DNA of 32,174 nucleotides from contig CAJFVT010000131.1 of assembly GCA_904420525.1 (NCBI GenBank), positions 1 to 32,174 on the forward strand, given 5' to 3'. The notes beneath the pieces are model-generated. The model made no database searches, was not told the origin of the DNA, and saw nothing but the letters and a program-made list of their open reading frames with translations. The translations under genes were made by a program, and so were the position numbers. Below are positions 22,991 through 31,408 of this stretch, one piece after another (position 1 is the stretch's first letter; each line of letters starts with the position of its first letter). This DNA is from an uncultured Clostridia bacterium. Its GTDB lineage: Bacteria; Bacillota; Clostridia; UBA1381.

Positions 22991-24313
22991 ATGAACTATC
23001 AACAGGAATATAAAAGATTAATAACAGATAATTTTGAGGAATGCCGAAGCGATGCCGCGTCAATGCGCCGGAGGATAGAGGACTCCTCCGCGCATTACCA
23101 CGGCTATACGGTCCACACTCTCTACATACCCAAAATGTACAGTCCGGACGACCTTACACAGCTTGAAGCTGCAGCCGTTACAACCCACAGCATCCTCTGC
23201 AAGGTCATAGAGGAATATCTGAAAAACGCCGACTACCGCGCTCTTTTCGGGTTTGACAAGCGGCTTGAGGAGCTTATCCTACACAAGCCTATGCATTCAT
23301 GCACACTGCCGATAGCAAGGATAGATATTTTCTATGACCCGGAAACAGGCGGCTTTAAATTCTGTGAATTCAATACTGACGGCTCCAGCGGCATGAACGA
23401 GGACCGCGAGCTCAACAACGCGTTTGCCGGCTCCGTGACCTTTCAGAGGTTCACGCAAAAGCACAGCGTCCGCCGCTTTGAGCTTTTCGATTCATGGGTG
23501 GAGGAATTTATAAAAATATATAAGACATCGCCGAACGCAAAGGATAAACCTTATGTAGCTATTGCTGACTTTATGTCTAGCGCGTCCAATGAGGAATTTG
23601 AGGAATTCCGGCGCGCATTCGGACGCGCCGGGATCGAATGCGAGATCTGTGATATATACAAGCTCCGACGTGAAGACGGAGGTCTTGTATCGCCCTCCGG
23701 AAATAGGATAGACGCCGTATACCGCCGCGCAGTAACATGCGATATCATGGAAAACTACGAAAAGGTAAAGCCGTTCATAAACGCATACTTAAATGATGAA
23801 GTTGTGCTTATAGGAGACTTCCGCACACAGATCGCTCACAACAAGCTGATTTTTAAGATACTCGGCGATGATATGACCCGCTCATTTCTCACCGATAAGG
23901 AAAACGCGTTCATAAGCGAGCACATCCCCGAAACACACATTCTCACCCACGACAACATCCACCGCTTTAACGTCATAGAGGACCGGCTGAACTGGATAGT
24001 AAAGCCGATGGACTCCTATGCGTCAAAGGGAGTTCTTGCCGGGATAGAAGCAAAGGATACCGAGGAATGGCTGCACTTCCTTTCAAAGCACATGGACACA
24101 GGCTACCTCCTGCAGAGATATATCACCCCGTATGAGACCGAGAATATCGACCTTGTATGGGATCAAAAAGCTGAGTTCCGCGGCTTTGCAAATATAACCG
24201 GGCTTTTCGTCTACAGAGGCAAGCTCCGCGGCATTTACTCGCGCATAGCAAAAACAGGTGTTATCTCCACCCAGTACAGCGAAATGACTCTTCCAACTAT
24301 GATAGTTGACTAA
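22991..24313 (+). CDS. Glutathionylspermidine synthase-type ATP-grasp ligase
   Basis: 440 residues of the GSP_synth ATP-grasp family, which includes the synthetase half of E. coli glutathionylspermidine synthase and the uncharacterised YgiC/YjfC proteins. FCEFNTDGSSGMNEDRELNN at about 124-143 is the family signature, with acidic metal ligands; WIVKPMDSYASKG at about 335-347 carries the ATP-binding Lys, and YLLQRYI with a following Glu-rich strand completes the grasp fold. It has no amidase domain. Coupled to the GCS2 gene (AAAGGGA 5 nt before ATG), it probably extends a gamma-glutamyl dipeptide, perhaps with glycine, another amino acid or a polyamine; the acceptor cannot be read from sequence. 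A terminator follows. Confidence 0.85.
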   Translation: MNYQQEYKRLITDNFEECRSDAASMRRRIEDSSAHYHGYTVHTLYIPKMYSPDDLTQLEAAAVTTHSILCKVIEEYLKNADYRALFGFDKRLEELILHKPMHSCTLPIARIDIFYDPETGGFKFCEFNTDGSSGMNEDRELNNAFAGSVTFQRFTQKHSVRRFELFDSWVEEFIKIYKTSPNAKDKPYVAIADFMSSASNEEFEEFRRAFGRAGIECEICDIYKLRREDGGLVSPSGNRIDAVYRRAVTCDIMENYEKVKPFINAYLNDEVVLIGDFRTQIAHNKLIFKILGDDMTRSFLTDKENAFISEHIPETHILTHDNIHRFNVIEDRLNWIVKPMDSYASKGVLAGIEAKDTEEWLHFLSKHMDTGYLLQRYITPYETENIDLVWDQKAEFRGFANITGLFVYRGKLRGIYSRIAKTGVISTQYSEMTLPTMIVD

Positions 24314-24321
24314 AGCAAAAC

Positions 24322-24365
24322 AACGGCAGCACAGCGCCCTGCGCTCCTCTGCCGTTTTGGTTTTC
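24322..24365 (+). terminator. Intrinsic terminator of the ligase gene pair
   Basis: Stem AACGGCAG / CTGCCGTT (24322-24329 / 24349-24356) with an inner AGCGC/GCGCT hairpin, followed by a T-rich tail to about 24365. It separates the ligase pair from the aldo/keto reductase. Confidence 0.75.
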
Positions 24366-24453
24366 ATATCGCTATCAAAATCCTCTGCTTTTTATATAGA
24401 TTTTTTCACAGATATATGTTAGAATATATGTAATATCCAATACAGAAAGGAAG

Positions 24454-25449
24454 ATGGCAAACATGTATAATGCGGCATCAGACAGATACGAAAAAATGCG
24501 GTATAACCGCTGCGGAAGGAGCGGACTCAAGCTGAGCGCTTTATCGCTCGGTCTTTGGCATAACTTCGGGAGCTGTGACAACTATGACAATATGGTAAGC
24601 ATGGTTACAACAGCCTTTGATCTCGGTATAACCCATTTTGACATTGCAAATAACTACGGTCCTTATCCAGGCAGCGCAGAGGAAAACTTCGGAAAGATCA
24701 TGAAGGCCGTTATGACTCCGTACCGTGATGAGCTGATAATCTCATCAAAGGCCGGCTATGGTATGTGGGACGGTCCTTACGGTGACCACGGCTCACGCAA
24801 ATATCTTATCGCCAGCTGTGATCAGAGCCTTAAGCGCACCGGGCTTGAGTATTTTGATATATTCTATCATCACCGCCCGGATCCCGAAACACCTATGGAA
24901 GAAACAGCCGCGGCTCTCGACCATATAGTCAGAAGCGGCAGAGCTCTTTATGTAGGCGTTTCAAATTACAGTCCGGAGCAAACGCTTAAAATGTCACAGA
25001 TCTTAAAAAGCATGGGTACACCGCTCGTTATACACCAGCCGCGTTACAATATGCTCGAGAGAAATATTGAAAACGGACTTCAGACCGTGCTTGAGCACGA
25101 GGGTATCGGCTCGATCTCGTTCTGTCCGCTCGCGCAGGGACTTCTCACAAACAAATATCTTCACGGCATCCCAAAAGATTCGCGCGCGACAAAGTCGGTA
25201 TTTTTGACTGAGGACAAGGTCAACAATACAGACCTTTCAAAGATCGCAGCTCTTGATGAGGTAGCCGAACGGAGGGGACAGACTCTTGCCCAGATGGCGC
25301 TCAGATGGAACCTCCGCGGCGGTAAGCTCACAAGCGTTCTTATCGGCGCATCGCGTCCGGCTCAAATAGTTGAGAATGTAAAAGCTCTCGATGCTCCTGA
25401 CCTTACCGCGGAGGAACTTACAGAGATCGATGATATTCTTGGGAGATAA
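24454..25449 (+). CDS. Aldo/keto reductase, YghZ-like (AKR14 type)
   Basis: A 331-residue NADPH-dependent aldo/keto reductase. The closest match I recognise is E. coli YghZ, which reduces L-glyceraldehyde 3-phosphate and methylglyoxal. The shared opening RYEKMRYNRCGRSGLKL, then SLGLWHNFG and NNYGPYPGSAEENFG, are typical. The catalytic tetrad is visible: Asp and Tyr in DIANNYG (about 61-67), Lys in SSKAGYG (about 89) and His in YHHRPDPETP (about 135). VLIGASRPAQI near the C-terminus binds the cofactor 2'-phosphate. AAAGGA is only 2 nt from the first ATG and 11 nt from a second ATG at 24463, so the start may be either. No clear promoter was found, but the upstream terminator implies one. It probably acts on reactive aldehydes. 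Confidence 0.9.
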   Translation: MANMYNAASDRYEKMRYNRCGRSGLKLSALSLGLWHNFGSCDNYDNMVSMVTTAFDLGITHFDIANNYGPYPGSAEENFGKIMKAVMTPYRDELIISSKAGYGMWDGPYGDHGSRKYLIASCDQSLKRTGLEYFDIFYHHRPDPETPMEETAAALDHIVRSGRALYVGVSNYSPEQTLKMSQILKSMGTPLVIHQPRYNMLERNIENGLQTVLEHEGIGSISFCPLAQGLLTNKYLHGIPKDSRATKSVFLTEDKVNNTDLSKIAALDEVAERRGQTLAQMALRWNLRGGKLTSVLIGASRPAQIVENVKALDAPDLTAEELTEIDDILGR

Positions 25450-25471
25450 GATATTTTTTTAACAATAGGTA

Positions 25472-25500
25472 TTGAAATATCGAAGCAAATATAGTATAAT
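25472..25500 (+). promoter_or_regulatory. Promoter of the two iron-type alcohol dehydrogenase genes
   Basis: TTGAAA (25472-25477), 17-nt spacer, TATAAT (25495-25500). The start near 25507 gives a leader of about 65 nt that contains the perfect palindrome at 25532-25545. Confidence 0.75.
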
Positions 25501-25531
25501 ATTATTGATAATGCTATGAAAAAAATACTTT

Positions 25532-25545
25532 GGCACAGCTGTGCC
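25532..25545 (+). promoter_or_regulatory. 14-bp perfect palindrome in the alcohol dehydrogenase leader
   Basis: GGCACAGCTGTGCC lies about 25-38 nt after the predicted transcription start and 16 nt before the ribosome binding site. It is GC rich in an AT-rich leader. It could be a repressor operator, or an RNA hairpin with stem GGCAC/GTGCC. The regulator is unknown. Confidence 0.5.
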
Positions 25546-25571
25546 GGAGAAACATACATAGGAGATATACA

Positions 25572-26714
25572 ATGAAAAGCTTTGACATTAGAACTACGAT
25601 TTATTTCGGTGACAACGCTCTTGACAGACTTCTTGAGCTGTCCTATAACAAAATACTTATCATAACTGATCCGTTTATTGAAAAAAGCGGAATGCTCTCG
25701 CTCATAACGAACAGGCTTCAGCAGGCGTTTATAGATTTCGATATTTTTTCAGATGTTGTCCCTGACCCGCCGCTTGAAAAGATCACTCACGGCGTTCAAA
25801 GGCTGCTTGAATCAAAGCCTGACTGTATAATAGCGATAGGCGGCGGCAGTGCGATCGACTCCGCTAAGTCCATACGTGAGTTCGGAATGAGAGCATCAAA
25901 AACTGATATCGCTCTCATTGCTATACCGACCACATCGGGAACTGGCTCTGAGGTGACAAGCTTCGCGGTCGTCACCGATGCTGAAAACGACATAAAATAC
26001 CCGTTGGTTTCAGATTCGATGCTGCCGACAGAAGCTATACTTGATGCAGAGCTTGTAAAAAGCGTTCCGGCCTCAGTCACGGCAGACACTGGAATGGACG
26101 TTCTGACACATGCTATTGAAGCATATGTGAGCATAAACAATAATGAATTCTCTGCGGCACTTGCAGAAAAGGCTATCGAGATATGCGGTACCTTCCTTCT
26201 CCGTTCATACCTTGATAATAATGACAGACACGCGCGCGCTAAGATGCATGTTGCGTCATGCCTTGCGGGGCTCGCTTTCAACAGTGCATCACTCGGACTC
26301 AATCATGGTATCGCACACGCTATCGGAGCCAAGTTCCATATACCTCACGGCAGAGCGAATGCGATCGTGCTTCCGTACGTTATCGAGTTCAATTCGGGAA
26401 TAAACAAGCATTCAAAGAGTCAGAAGGAGTACCCGAAATGCGTTGAAAAATACTGCAATGTTGCAAAGCTCCTGGGCGTTAACAACTTCAACGAAATAAC
26501 GACCATACGCGCGCTCGTTGGCTGGATACAGTTCATGAACAAGGAAATGAACATACCTCTTTCAATATCACAGTGCGGGATAGACAAAAGAGAATACATG
26601 AACGCTGTCGAATCCATGGCTGAAAAGGCTATTGCCGATGCCTGCACAGCGACAAATCCACGAGTTCCGTCAAAGGCAGAAGTATGCCTTATCCTTGAGC
26701 ATATGTACGATTGA
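25572..26714 (+). CDS. Iron-containing alcohol dehydrogenase, PduQ/EutG-like
   Basis: 380 residues from the ATG at 25572 (GGAG 7 nt upstream); a TTG 14 codons earlier has no ribosome binding site. Group III metal-dependent alcohol dehydrogenase: GGGSAIDSAKSIREF (about 89-103) binds NAD(P), and PTTSGTGSEVT (about 124-134) is the family signature. The Fe ligands are Asp and His in DTGMDVLTHAIEAY (about 175-188) and two His in LNHGIAHAIGAKFHIPHG (about 248-265). The opening FDIRTTIYFGDNAL and overall length resemble 1-propanol dehydrogenases of the PduQ type, which turn aldehydes into alcohols while recycling NADH. No microcompartment shell genes are nearby, so a fermentative or detoxifying role is more likely. 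It is cotranscribed with the next dehydrogenase. Confidence 0.9.
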   Translation: MKSFDIRTTIYFGDNALDRLLELSYNKILIITDPFIEKSGMLSLITNRLQQAFIDFDIFSDVVPDPPLEKITHGVQRLLESKPDCIIAIGGGSAIDSAKSIREFGMRASKTDIALIAIPTTSGTGSEVTSFAVVTDAENDIKYPLVSDSMLPTEAILDAELVKSVPASVTADTGMDVLTHAIEAYVSINNNEFSAALAEKAIEICGTFLLRSYLDNNDRHARAKMHVASCLAGLAFNSASLGLNHGIAHAIGAKFHIPHGRANAIVLPYVIEFNSGINKHSKSQKEYPKCVEKYCNVAKLLGVNNFNEITTIRALVGWIQFMNKEMNIPLSISQCGIDKREYMNAVESMAEKAIADACTATNPRVPSKAEVCLILEHMYD

Positions 26715-26747
26715 TGATAAGATATCCGAACAGAGGAGGCATCGTAA

Positions 26748-27854
26748 ATGTTTACTTATCATATGCCCACAAAAATAACAGCAGGTGAAAATGCTGTAAA
26801 AAATTCACCGGCAGAGCTTATCCTCGGTTCAAAAGCCATAATAGTCACCGGTAAAACCTCCGGCAAAAGATCCGGAGCGCTTAACGATGCTGTAAGCGTG
26901 CTTGACGAACACTCGATACCGTATATGATATATGATAAGGTGGAAAATAACCCGTCTATAGAATCCACAGCTGAGGGCGGTGCGGCAGCACGCGAATTCG
27001 GCGCTGATTTTATCATTGCTATAGGCGGAGGCTCACCGCTCGACGCGGCCAAGGCTATTGCCGTATACGCTGCAAACACGCCCGGCGATGACTTCAAGCT
27101 TTATGATATATTCACAGGCAGCTACAAAAACAAGCCGCTTCCTATGACTGCTATACCCACTACAGCCGGAACAGGCTCTGAGGTGACACCATATTCTATT
27201 CTCACACTGCACCGTGAGCAGACAAAAAAAAGCTTTTCATCACCGGAGGTGTTTTTTAAAACAGCCTTTCTGGACGGTCGTTATATCGCAGAGCTGCCTT
27301 TGCAGACCGCCCGCAATACCGCTGTAGACGCATTAAGTCACCTGATAGAGGGATTTACAAATAAAAATTCTTCTCCTTCATCAGACTATATTGCGCTTGA
27401 AGGTCTGCGCGTTCTTGGCAATAATATAAGCATACTAAAGGACGGTCGCCCTCCTGCCGAATTGTGTACTGATTTCCTATGGGCTGCCACGCTGGGCGGG
27501 ATGGTCATAGCCCAAACAGGCACTACTATAGTCCATTCAATGGGCTATCCCCTAACATATCATAAAAACATACCGCACGGCATGGCAAACGGACTGCTGC
27601 TCGGCGAATATATGCGCCGTGCAGATCTAGAGATGCCTTGGAAGACAGACCTGTATCTTGAAGCGCTCGGAATGGACTCGATCGATGAGGTCTGCGCTCT
27701 GCTTAAAGCCCTGCTCCCGTGTGACACTGTATTCACAGAAGAGGAATTGACCGAATGGACAAAAACAAGCATCAAAGCTAAAAACGTAAGGTCCTGTCCG
27801 TTTGACGTGACAAGGGAGCTTGAGATCAATATGTATAAAAAATGTCTGTTATAA
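26748..27854 (+). CDS. Second iron-containing alcohol dehydrogenase
   Basis: 368 residues of the same superfamily but a different branch from its neighbour. The nucleotide site GGGSPLDAAKAIAVY (about 91-105) and PTTAGTGSEVTPYS (about 137-150) are clear. The metal ligands appear intact: Asp and His in NTAVDALSHLIEG (about 187-199), and His in VHSMGYPLTYHKNIPHG (about 264-280). The substrate is unknown. GAGGAGG lies 8 nt before the ATG and the gap after the first dehydrogenase is 33 nt, so they form a bicistronic unit. A strong terminator overlaps the stop codon. Having two related enzymes with different substrate pockets may broaden the aldehyde or alcohol range. Confidence 0.9.
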   Translation: MFTYHMPTKITAGENAVKNSPAELILGSKAIIVTGKTSGKRSGALNDAVSVLDEHSIPYMIYDKVENNPSIESTAEGGAAAREFGADFIIAIGGGSPLDAAKAIAVYAANTPGDDFKLYDIFTGSYKNKPLPMTAIPTTAGTGSEVTPYSILTLHREQTKKSFSSPEVFFKTAFLDGRYIAELPLQTARNTAVDALSHLIEGFTNKNSSPSSDYIALEGLRVLGNNISILKDGRPPAELCTDFLWAATLGGMVIAQTGTTIVHSMGYPLTYHKNIPHGMANGLLLGEYMRRADLEMPWKTDLYLEALGMDSIDEVCALLKALLPCDTVFTEEELTEWTKTSIKAKNVRSCPFDVTRELEINMYKKCLL

Positions 27855-27905
27855 AAAGAACGCACATGACGGCGCGCAGCTGCGTGCCATTGTGTGCGTT
27901 CTTTT
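27854..27905. terminator. Bidirectional intrinsic terminator
   Basis: Perfect 13-bp arms AAAAGAACGCACA (27854-27866) and TGTGCGTTCTTTT (27893-27905), with a further inner GC-rich hairpin around CGCAGCTGCG. T runs follow on both strands. It ends the dehydrogenase operon (plus) and the S-layer-homology gene (minus). Confidence 0.85.
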
Positions 27906-27909
27906 ATCA

Positions 27910-30180
27910 TTATTTCGGGGTGGCGATTATCACTCTTATCCTTCCGCCCCTGTCCTCTGCCTTATCGTAATAACAGGTGTACGTATAATCGCCGTTTATC
28001 GCTTCATTGAGCGATATCTTTGAGAAATTTGAAAGATCATGCCGTTCATATACCGCCACCTTATCACTCAGCTTGTATTCAGTATCACCTATGAGCGCAT
28101 ATGTAGACGTCAGCTCGTTCACACTTCCGCTGTAGCTCGGTATCTGTATCGCGCTCTCTATCTCGCCGCTGCTGCTCATACCTATACGCACTCCCGTGCC
28201 GAGCGCAAGGCTCCTGTACGATGAGCTGGAATAAACAGTGCCGTCTATATCCATCCTCGTTACGCCTGCGCCTTCCTCACTGTACGCAGTTGTTACAACT
28301 CCATATTGATACATATCTCCGGTAACGCTCCTGAGGATAAGCTCTGAAATATCACCGTTTGAATCAGTATTATAATAGCACACCTGAGACTCTGAAAGCG
28401 TAAGACCATCTATCCTCTGCATGAACGTTTTCGTATACAATATCGAACCGTCATTATACTCCGATGCAACATCAAGTATCTTGACATCCTGCGATACATT
28501 ATGTGTTCCTATCTTCATATCCTCATAGCTCACATATCCGCTAAGCGTGGAATCGCTGAGAGTCCCGACCGTTGCGACTCCGTCCTTTATCTGCGCGCGT
28601 ACCACTCTTCCAACAAGGCTTGACCTATCGCTGGTCGTCGGATAAGTATACTCAGTCCCGTCCGCGGTCACGATAACTATATAATTACTCGAATATGTTG
28701 TTCCGTCTGCGTTTGAGAAATTCTGTTTTCCTGTGGATATCAGATACCCTACCTGAGACGTTGTTGCCGCAGAGGTGCCTGTTCCTGCAACTCCCGCGAT
28801 CTTCTGTCCGTCTCTGCCCATCAGAACGGTTATAGTATCTCCGTAATTGAAGCTGCCATTCGATGACAGATCATTGAACGCCTCTGCGCCCTCGATCTCA
28901 TACGTTACACCTGATATAGTAACACTGCTCGGAGCATCCTTTGAAGGCGATGCACTCTCGTATACGCCTGTTACCTTTGTGGTATATGCCAGGATCATAT
29001 TAAGAGCTTCACTGTAATAGATTATATCATTTACCTGTATGCTGTCCGCGCTTACAATATTGCCTTCACGCACGATCTTTGTTGAATCATTCGTTTCAAA
29101 GCTGTCCATCCATGAATCCGATGTCACCTTTATAGGTCCTTCTACGGAACCCTCAGTATAGTTTATGTAATCTATCTCACCGTTCGACTTATAATGTATA
29201 CGTATGATATCACCCATTTCCATTTCAGAACTGAGCTGAGCATATGTATATGCAGTCGATGCTCTGTAACAGGTCGTCGTACTGCTTATGTCAAACTGAT
29301 GCAGTGTAGTATTATTGCCTTCGCTGTAACACAGTATAGAATCATTCAGAGTCGAATATATAACATATCGTTCTGAAAGATTTTCGTCATCTGATGCAAA
29401 GGCAATTACCGTTTTGCCGTTCTTTAATACCATATCACCGGTAGTTCCCACATATGATCTGTCAAAATCTTCATTTATGGTGTACTTTCCGTTTGATGTT
29501 GATATTTCATCAGCTGAAAGCGTTGAATCCTCATCCTGTGATGCTATTATAGTCACATCTTCGACTATCTCACAGTCATGTATCGATATAAGCTCGCTCG
29601 TGCTGTCCTTCATTCTCGTTTCAAGCGTATTGCAGACAAGCTTTGCCACATCGCGTCTTGTGAGCGGATCACCTATAGATGCGTCTATTCCCTCAGTCAT
29701 TTCAAGATTCTGCGCCATTCCTACCTGTCCGTATGGATATGACGCGCCGAAATCATCGTTCGTATAACCGAGTACCTTTAGCATCATGGTTATCGCCTCT
29801 TCATATGTTACCGTACCGTCAGGATCGAACGTTCCGTCTATATAACCCTCAACGATCCCCGCCGAAACAGCCGCCTGGATATATGGTGCTCCCCAGAAGC
29901 TGCCGCGCACATCTGAAAACGGCGAAAACTGCAGTCCGGCTGCAACTGTATTCTTATAGCTCGATGCCGCGACTGCCACCTTAGTCATTTCAGCGCGTGT
30001 AACATATGAATCCAGATAGAAATCACCGGTATCATCGCCTGTCATTATGTTAAGCTCAGACAGCAGGGATGTCATCTCGCTGTCAGACTGCCCGATCGAG
30101 CCTGCCGCAAGCACCGGCGCCGCAGCTGACATAGGAATAGCTATTACCGCCGCGAGCAGTGCGGATATTATTCTTTTCAT
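27910..30180 (-). CDS. Secreted S-layer homology (SLH) domain protein
   Basis: 756 residues from the ATG at 30180, which has AAAGGAG 7 nt upstream; the open frame continues 11 codons further without a ribosome binding site. A signal peptide (MKRIISALLAAVIAIP..., cleavage after VLA near residue 25) exports it. Three SLH repeats cover about 30-190: FYLDSYVTRAEMTKVAVAAS, SPFSDVRGSFWGAPYIQAA with GYIDGTFDPDGTVTYEEA, and DPLTRRDVAKLVCNTLETR. SLH domains bind pyruvylated or similar secondary wall polymers, so the protein is probably displayed on the surface. The remaining about 560 residues are Ser/Thr/Tyr/Asp rich with many predicted beta strands, and I recognise no domain in them. It lies 36 nt downstream of the ABC permease gene, so it may be in that operon. 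Confidence 0.85.
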   Translation of the reverse strand: MKRIISALLAAVIAIPMSAAAPVLAAGSIGQSDSEMTSLLSELNIMTGDDTGDFYLDSYVTRAEMTKVAVAASSYKNTVAAGLQFSPFSDVRGSFWGAPYIQAAVSAGIVEGYIDGTFDPDGTVTYEEAITMMLKVLGYTNDDFGASYPYGQVGMAQNLEMTEGIDASIGDPLTRRDVAKLVCNTLETRMKDSTSELISIHDCEIVEDVTIIASQDEDSTLSADEISTSNGKYTINEDFDRSYVGTTGDMVLKNGKTVIAFASDDENLSERYVIYSTLNDSILCYSEGNNTTLHQFDISSTTTCYRASTAYTYAQLSSEMEMGDIIRIHYKSNGEIDYINYTEGSVEGPIKVTSDSWMDSFETNDSTKIVREGNIVSADSIQVNDIIYYSEALNMILAYTTKVTGVYESASPSKDAPSSVTISGVTYEIEGAEAFNDLSSNGSFNYGDTITVLMGRDGQKIAGVAGTGTSAATTSQVGYLISTGKQNFSNADGTTYSSNYIVIVTADGTEYTYPTTSDRSSLVGRVVRAQIKDGVATVGTLSDSTLSGYVSYEDMKIGTHNVSQDVKILDVASEYNDGSILYTKTFMQRIDGLTLSESQVCYYNTDSNGDISELILRSVTGDMYQYGVVTTAYSEEGAGVTRMDIDGTVYSSSSYRSLALGTGVRIGMSSSGEIESAIQIPSYSGSVNELTSTYALIGDTEYKLSDKVAVYERHDLSNFSKISLNEAINGDYTYTCYYDKAEDRGGRIRVIIATPK

Positions 30181-30216
30181 GTAAGATCTCCTTTCTTTTC
30201 CATGTGCAATCATCTA

Positions 30217-31401
30217 TCAGTCGCTTCGCAAAGCGTCTATAGGATTGAGCTTCGCAGCCTTACGAGCAGGCAGGAACCCAAATATAACACCTATGCCGAC
30301 CGAAACTCCGAATGCTATCGCTATCGCTCCGCCCGATGGGGCTACGTCCATACCCAACAGTCTGCCGAATACATAGGCAAAAACGACCCCGAGTATTATC
30401 CCTATCACGCCGCCTATACAGCTTACAACACCGGATTCCATAACAAACTGTGTCATTATATGCTTATGCTTAGCTCCCAGCGACTTCCTTATACCTATCT
30501 CACGCGTTCTCTCACTTACCGATACGAGCATGATATTCATGATACCTATACCGCCTACGAGCAAAGATATCCCAGCGATCGCTACAAGCACCATTTCCAT
30601 GGTGTCCATCATTTCAAGCATCTGATCGATTATCGCTTTCATCGAAATTACAGTGAAGTAATCAGAATCGCCTACTTTCTCAAGCAGAAAGCTCTCAAGC
30701 AGTGATTTTGCCTCATCGACCACCTCGTCCGACGCAGCATCTACAGTATAGCTGCTTACTATATTCGTTCCGCTGGCTTTTAGAGCCGTCGTGTACGGTA
30801 TATAGATAACGTCGTCCGATGAGGATTCTGCGGATTCAGCTTCCTCCTCAATAACGCCTATGATCGTATACGGCGTACCGTTTATTCGTATGGTCTCGCC
30901 AACTGCTTTTGATGACAGCCCGAAGAAATACATCGCCTGATACGAGCCTATAACGGCAACCTTTGACTGATTTTCACAGTCCTCATAAGAAATGAACCTT
31001 CCGAAGCTCATATCTATTCTCTGTATATCGTAATAATCCTCAGACACTCCCGTTGCCGACCCGGTCAGAGTATCATCGCCGGAATCCGGTGTCTTGATCT
31101 GTCCGGAAACACTGACATTCGGTGATACTCCTGCAAACATATCCGGATATGTATCGACAAACTCATAAAGCTCCTCAGGTGTGACCTCCTTATTTGAACG
31201 CGGAGTTACCGAGGTCGTAAGCGAGGTAGTTCCGAACTCATCGAATATCGAGGTTATCTCGCTGGTCAAACCGTTCATTACCGAAACAAGAACGATAACG
31301 GAGGCTATGCCTATAATAATTCCAAGCATAGTAAGCAGTGATCTGACCTTGTTGCTGATGATGCTCGAAAGAGCCATTATAAAGCTTTTTGTCAAACCCA
31401 T
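30217..31401 (-). CDS. MacB-type ABC transporter permease (FtsX family)
   Basis: 394 residues with the MacB/FtsX layout: a first membrane helix at about 20-42 (LTMLGIIIGIASVIVLVSVMNGL), a large external MacB periplasmic-core-like domain (about 45-255), then three helices (about 265-290, 320-350, 355-380) before the tail RKAAKLNPIDALRSD, typical of the family. The segment SVSERTREIGIRKSLGAKHKHI (about 295-316) is the coupling region that contacts the ATPase. These permeases use mechanotransmission to drive export of peptides, antibiotics or lipoproteins. The start is 7 nt after the ATPase stop, with GAGGAGG 12 nt upstream inside the end of the ATPase gene. The substrate is unknown. Confidence 0.92.
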   Translation of the reverse strand: MGLTKSFIMALSSIISNKVRSLLTMLGIIIGIASVIVLVSVMNGLTSEITSIFDEFGTTSLTTSVTPRSNKEVTPEELYEFVDTYPDMFAGVSPNVSVSGQIKTPDSGDDTLTGSATGVSEDYYDIQRIDMSFGRFISYEDCENQSKVAVIGSYQAMYFFGLSSKAVGETIRINGTPYTIIGVIEEEAESAESSSDDVIYIPYTTALKASGTNIVSSYTVDAASDEVVDEAKSLLESFLLEKVGDSDYFTVISMKAIIDQMLEMMDTMEMVLVAIAGISLLVGGIGIMNIMLVSVSERTREIGIRKSLGAKHKHIMTQFVMESGVVSCIGGVIGIILGVVFAYVFGRLLGMDVAPSGGAIAIAFGVSVGIGVIFGFLPARKAAKLNPIDALRSD

Positions 31402-31408
31402 TTAAGCA

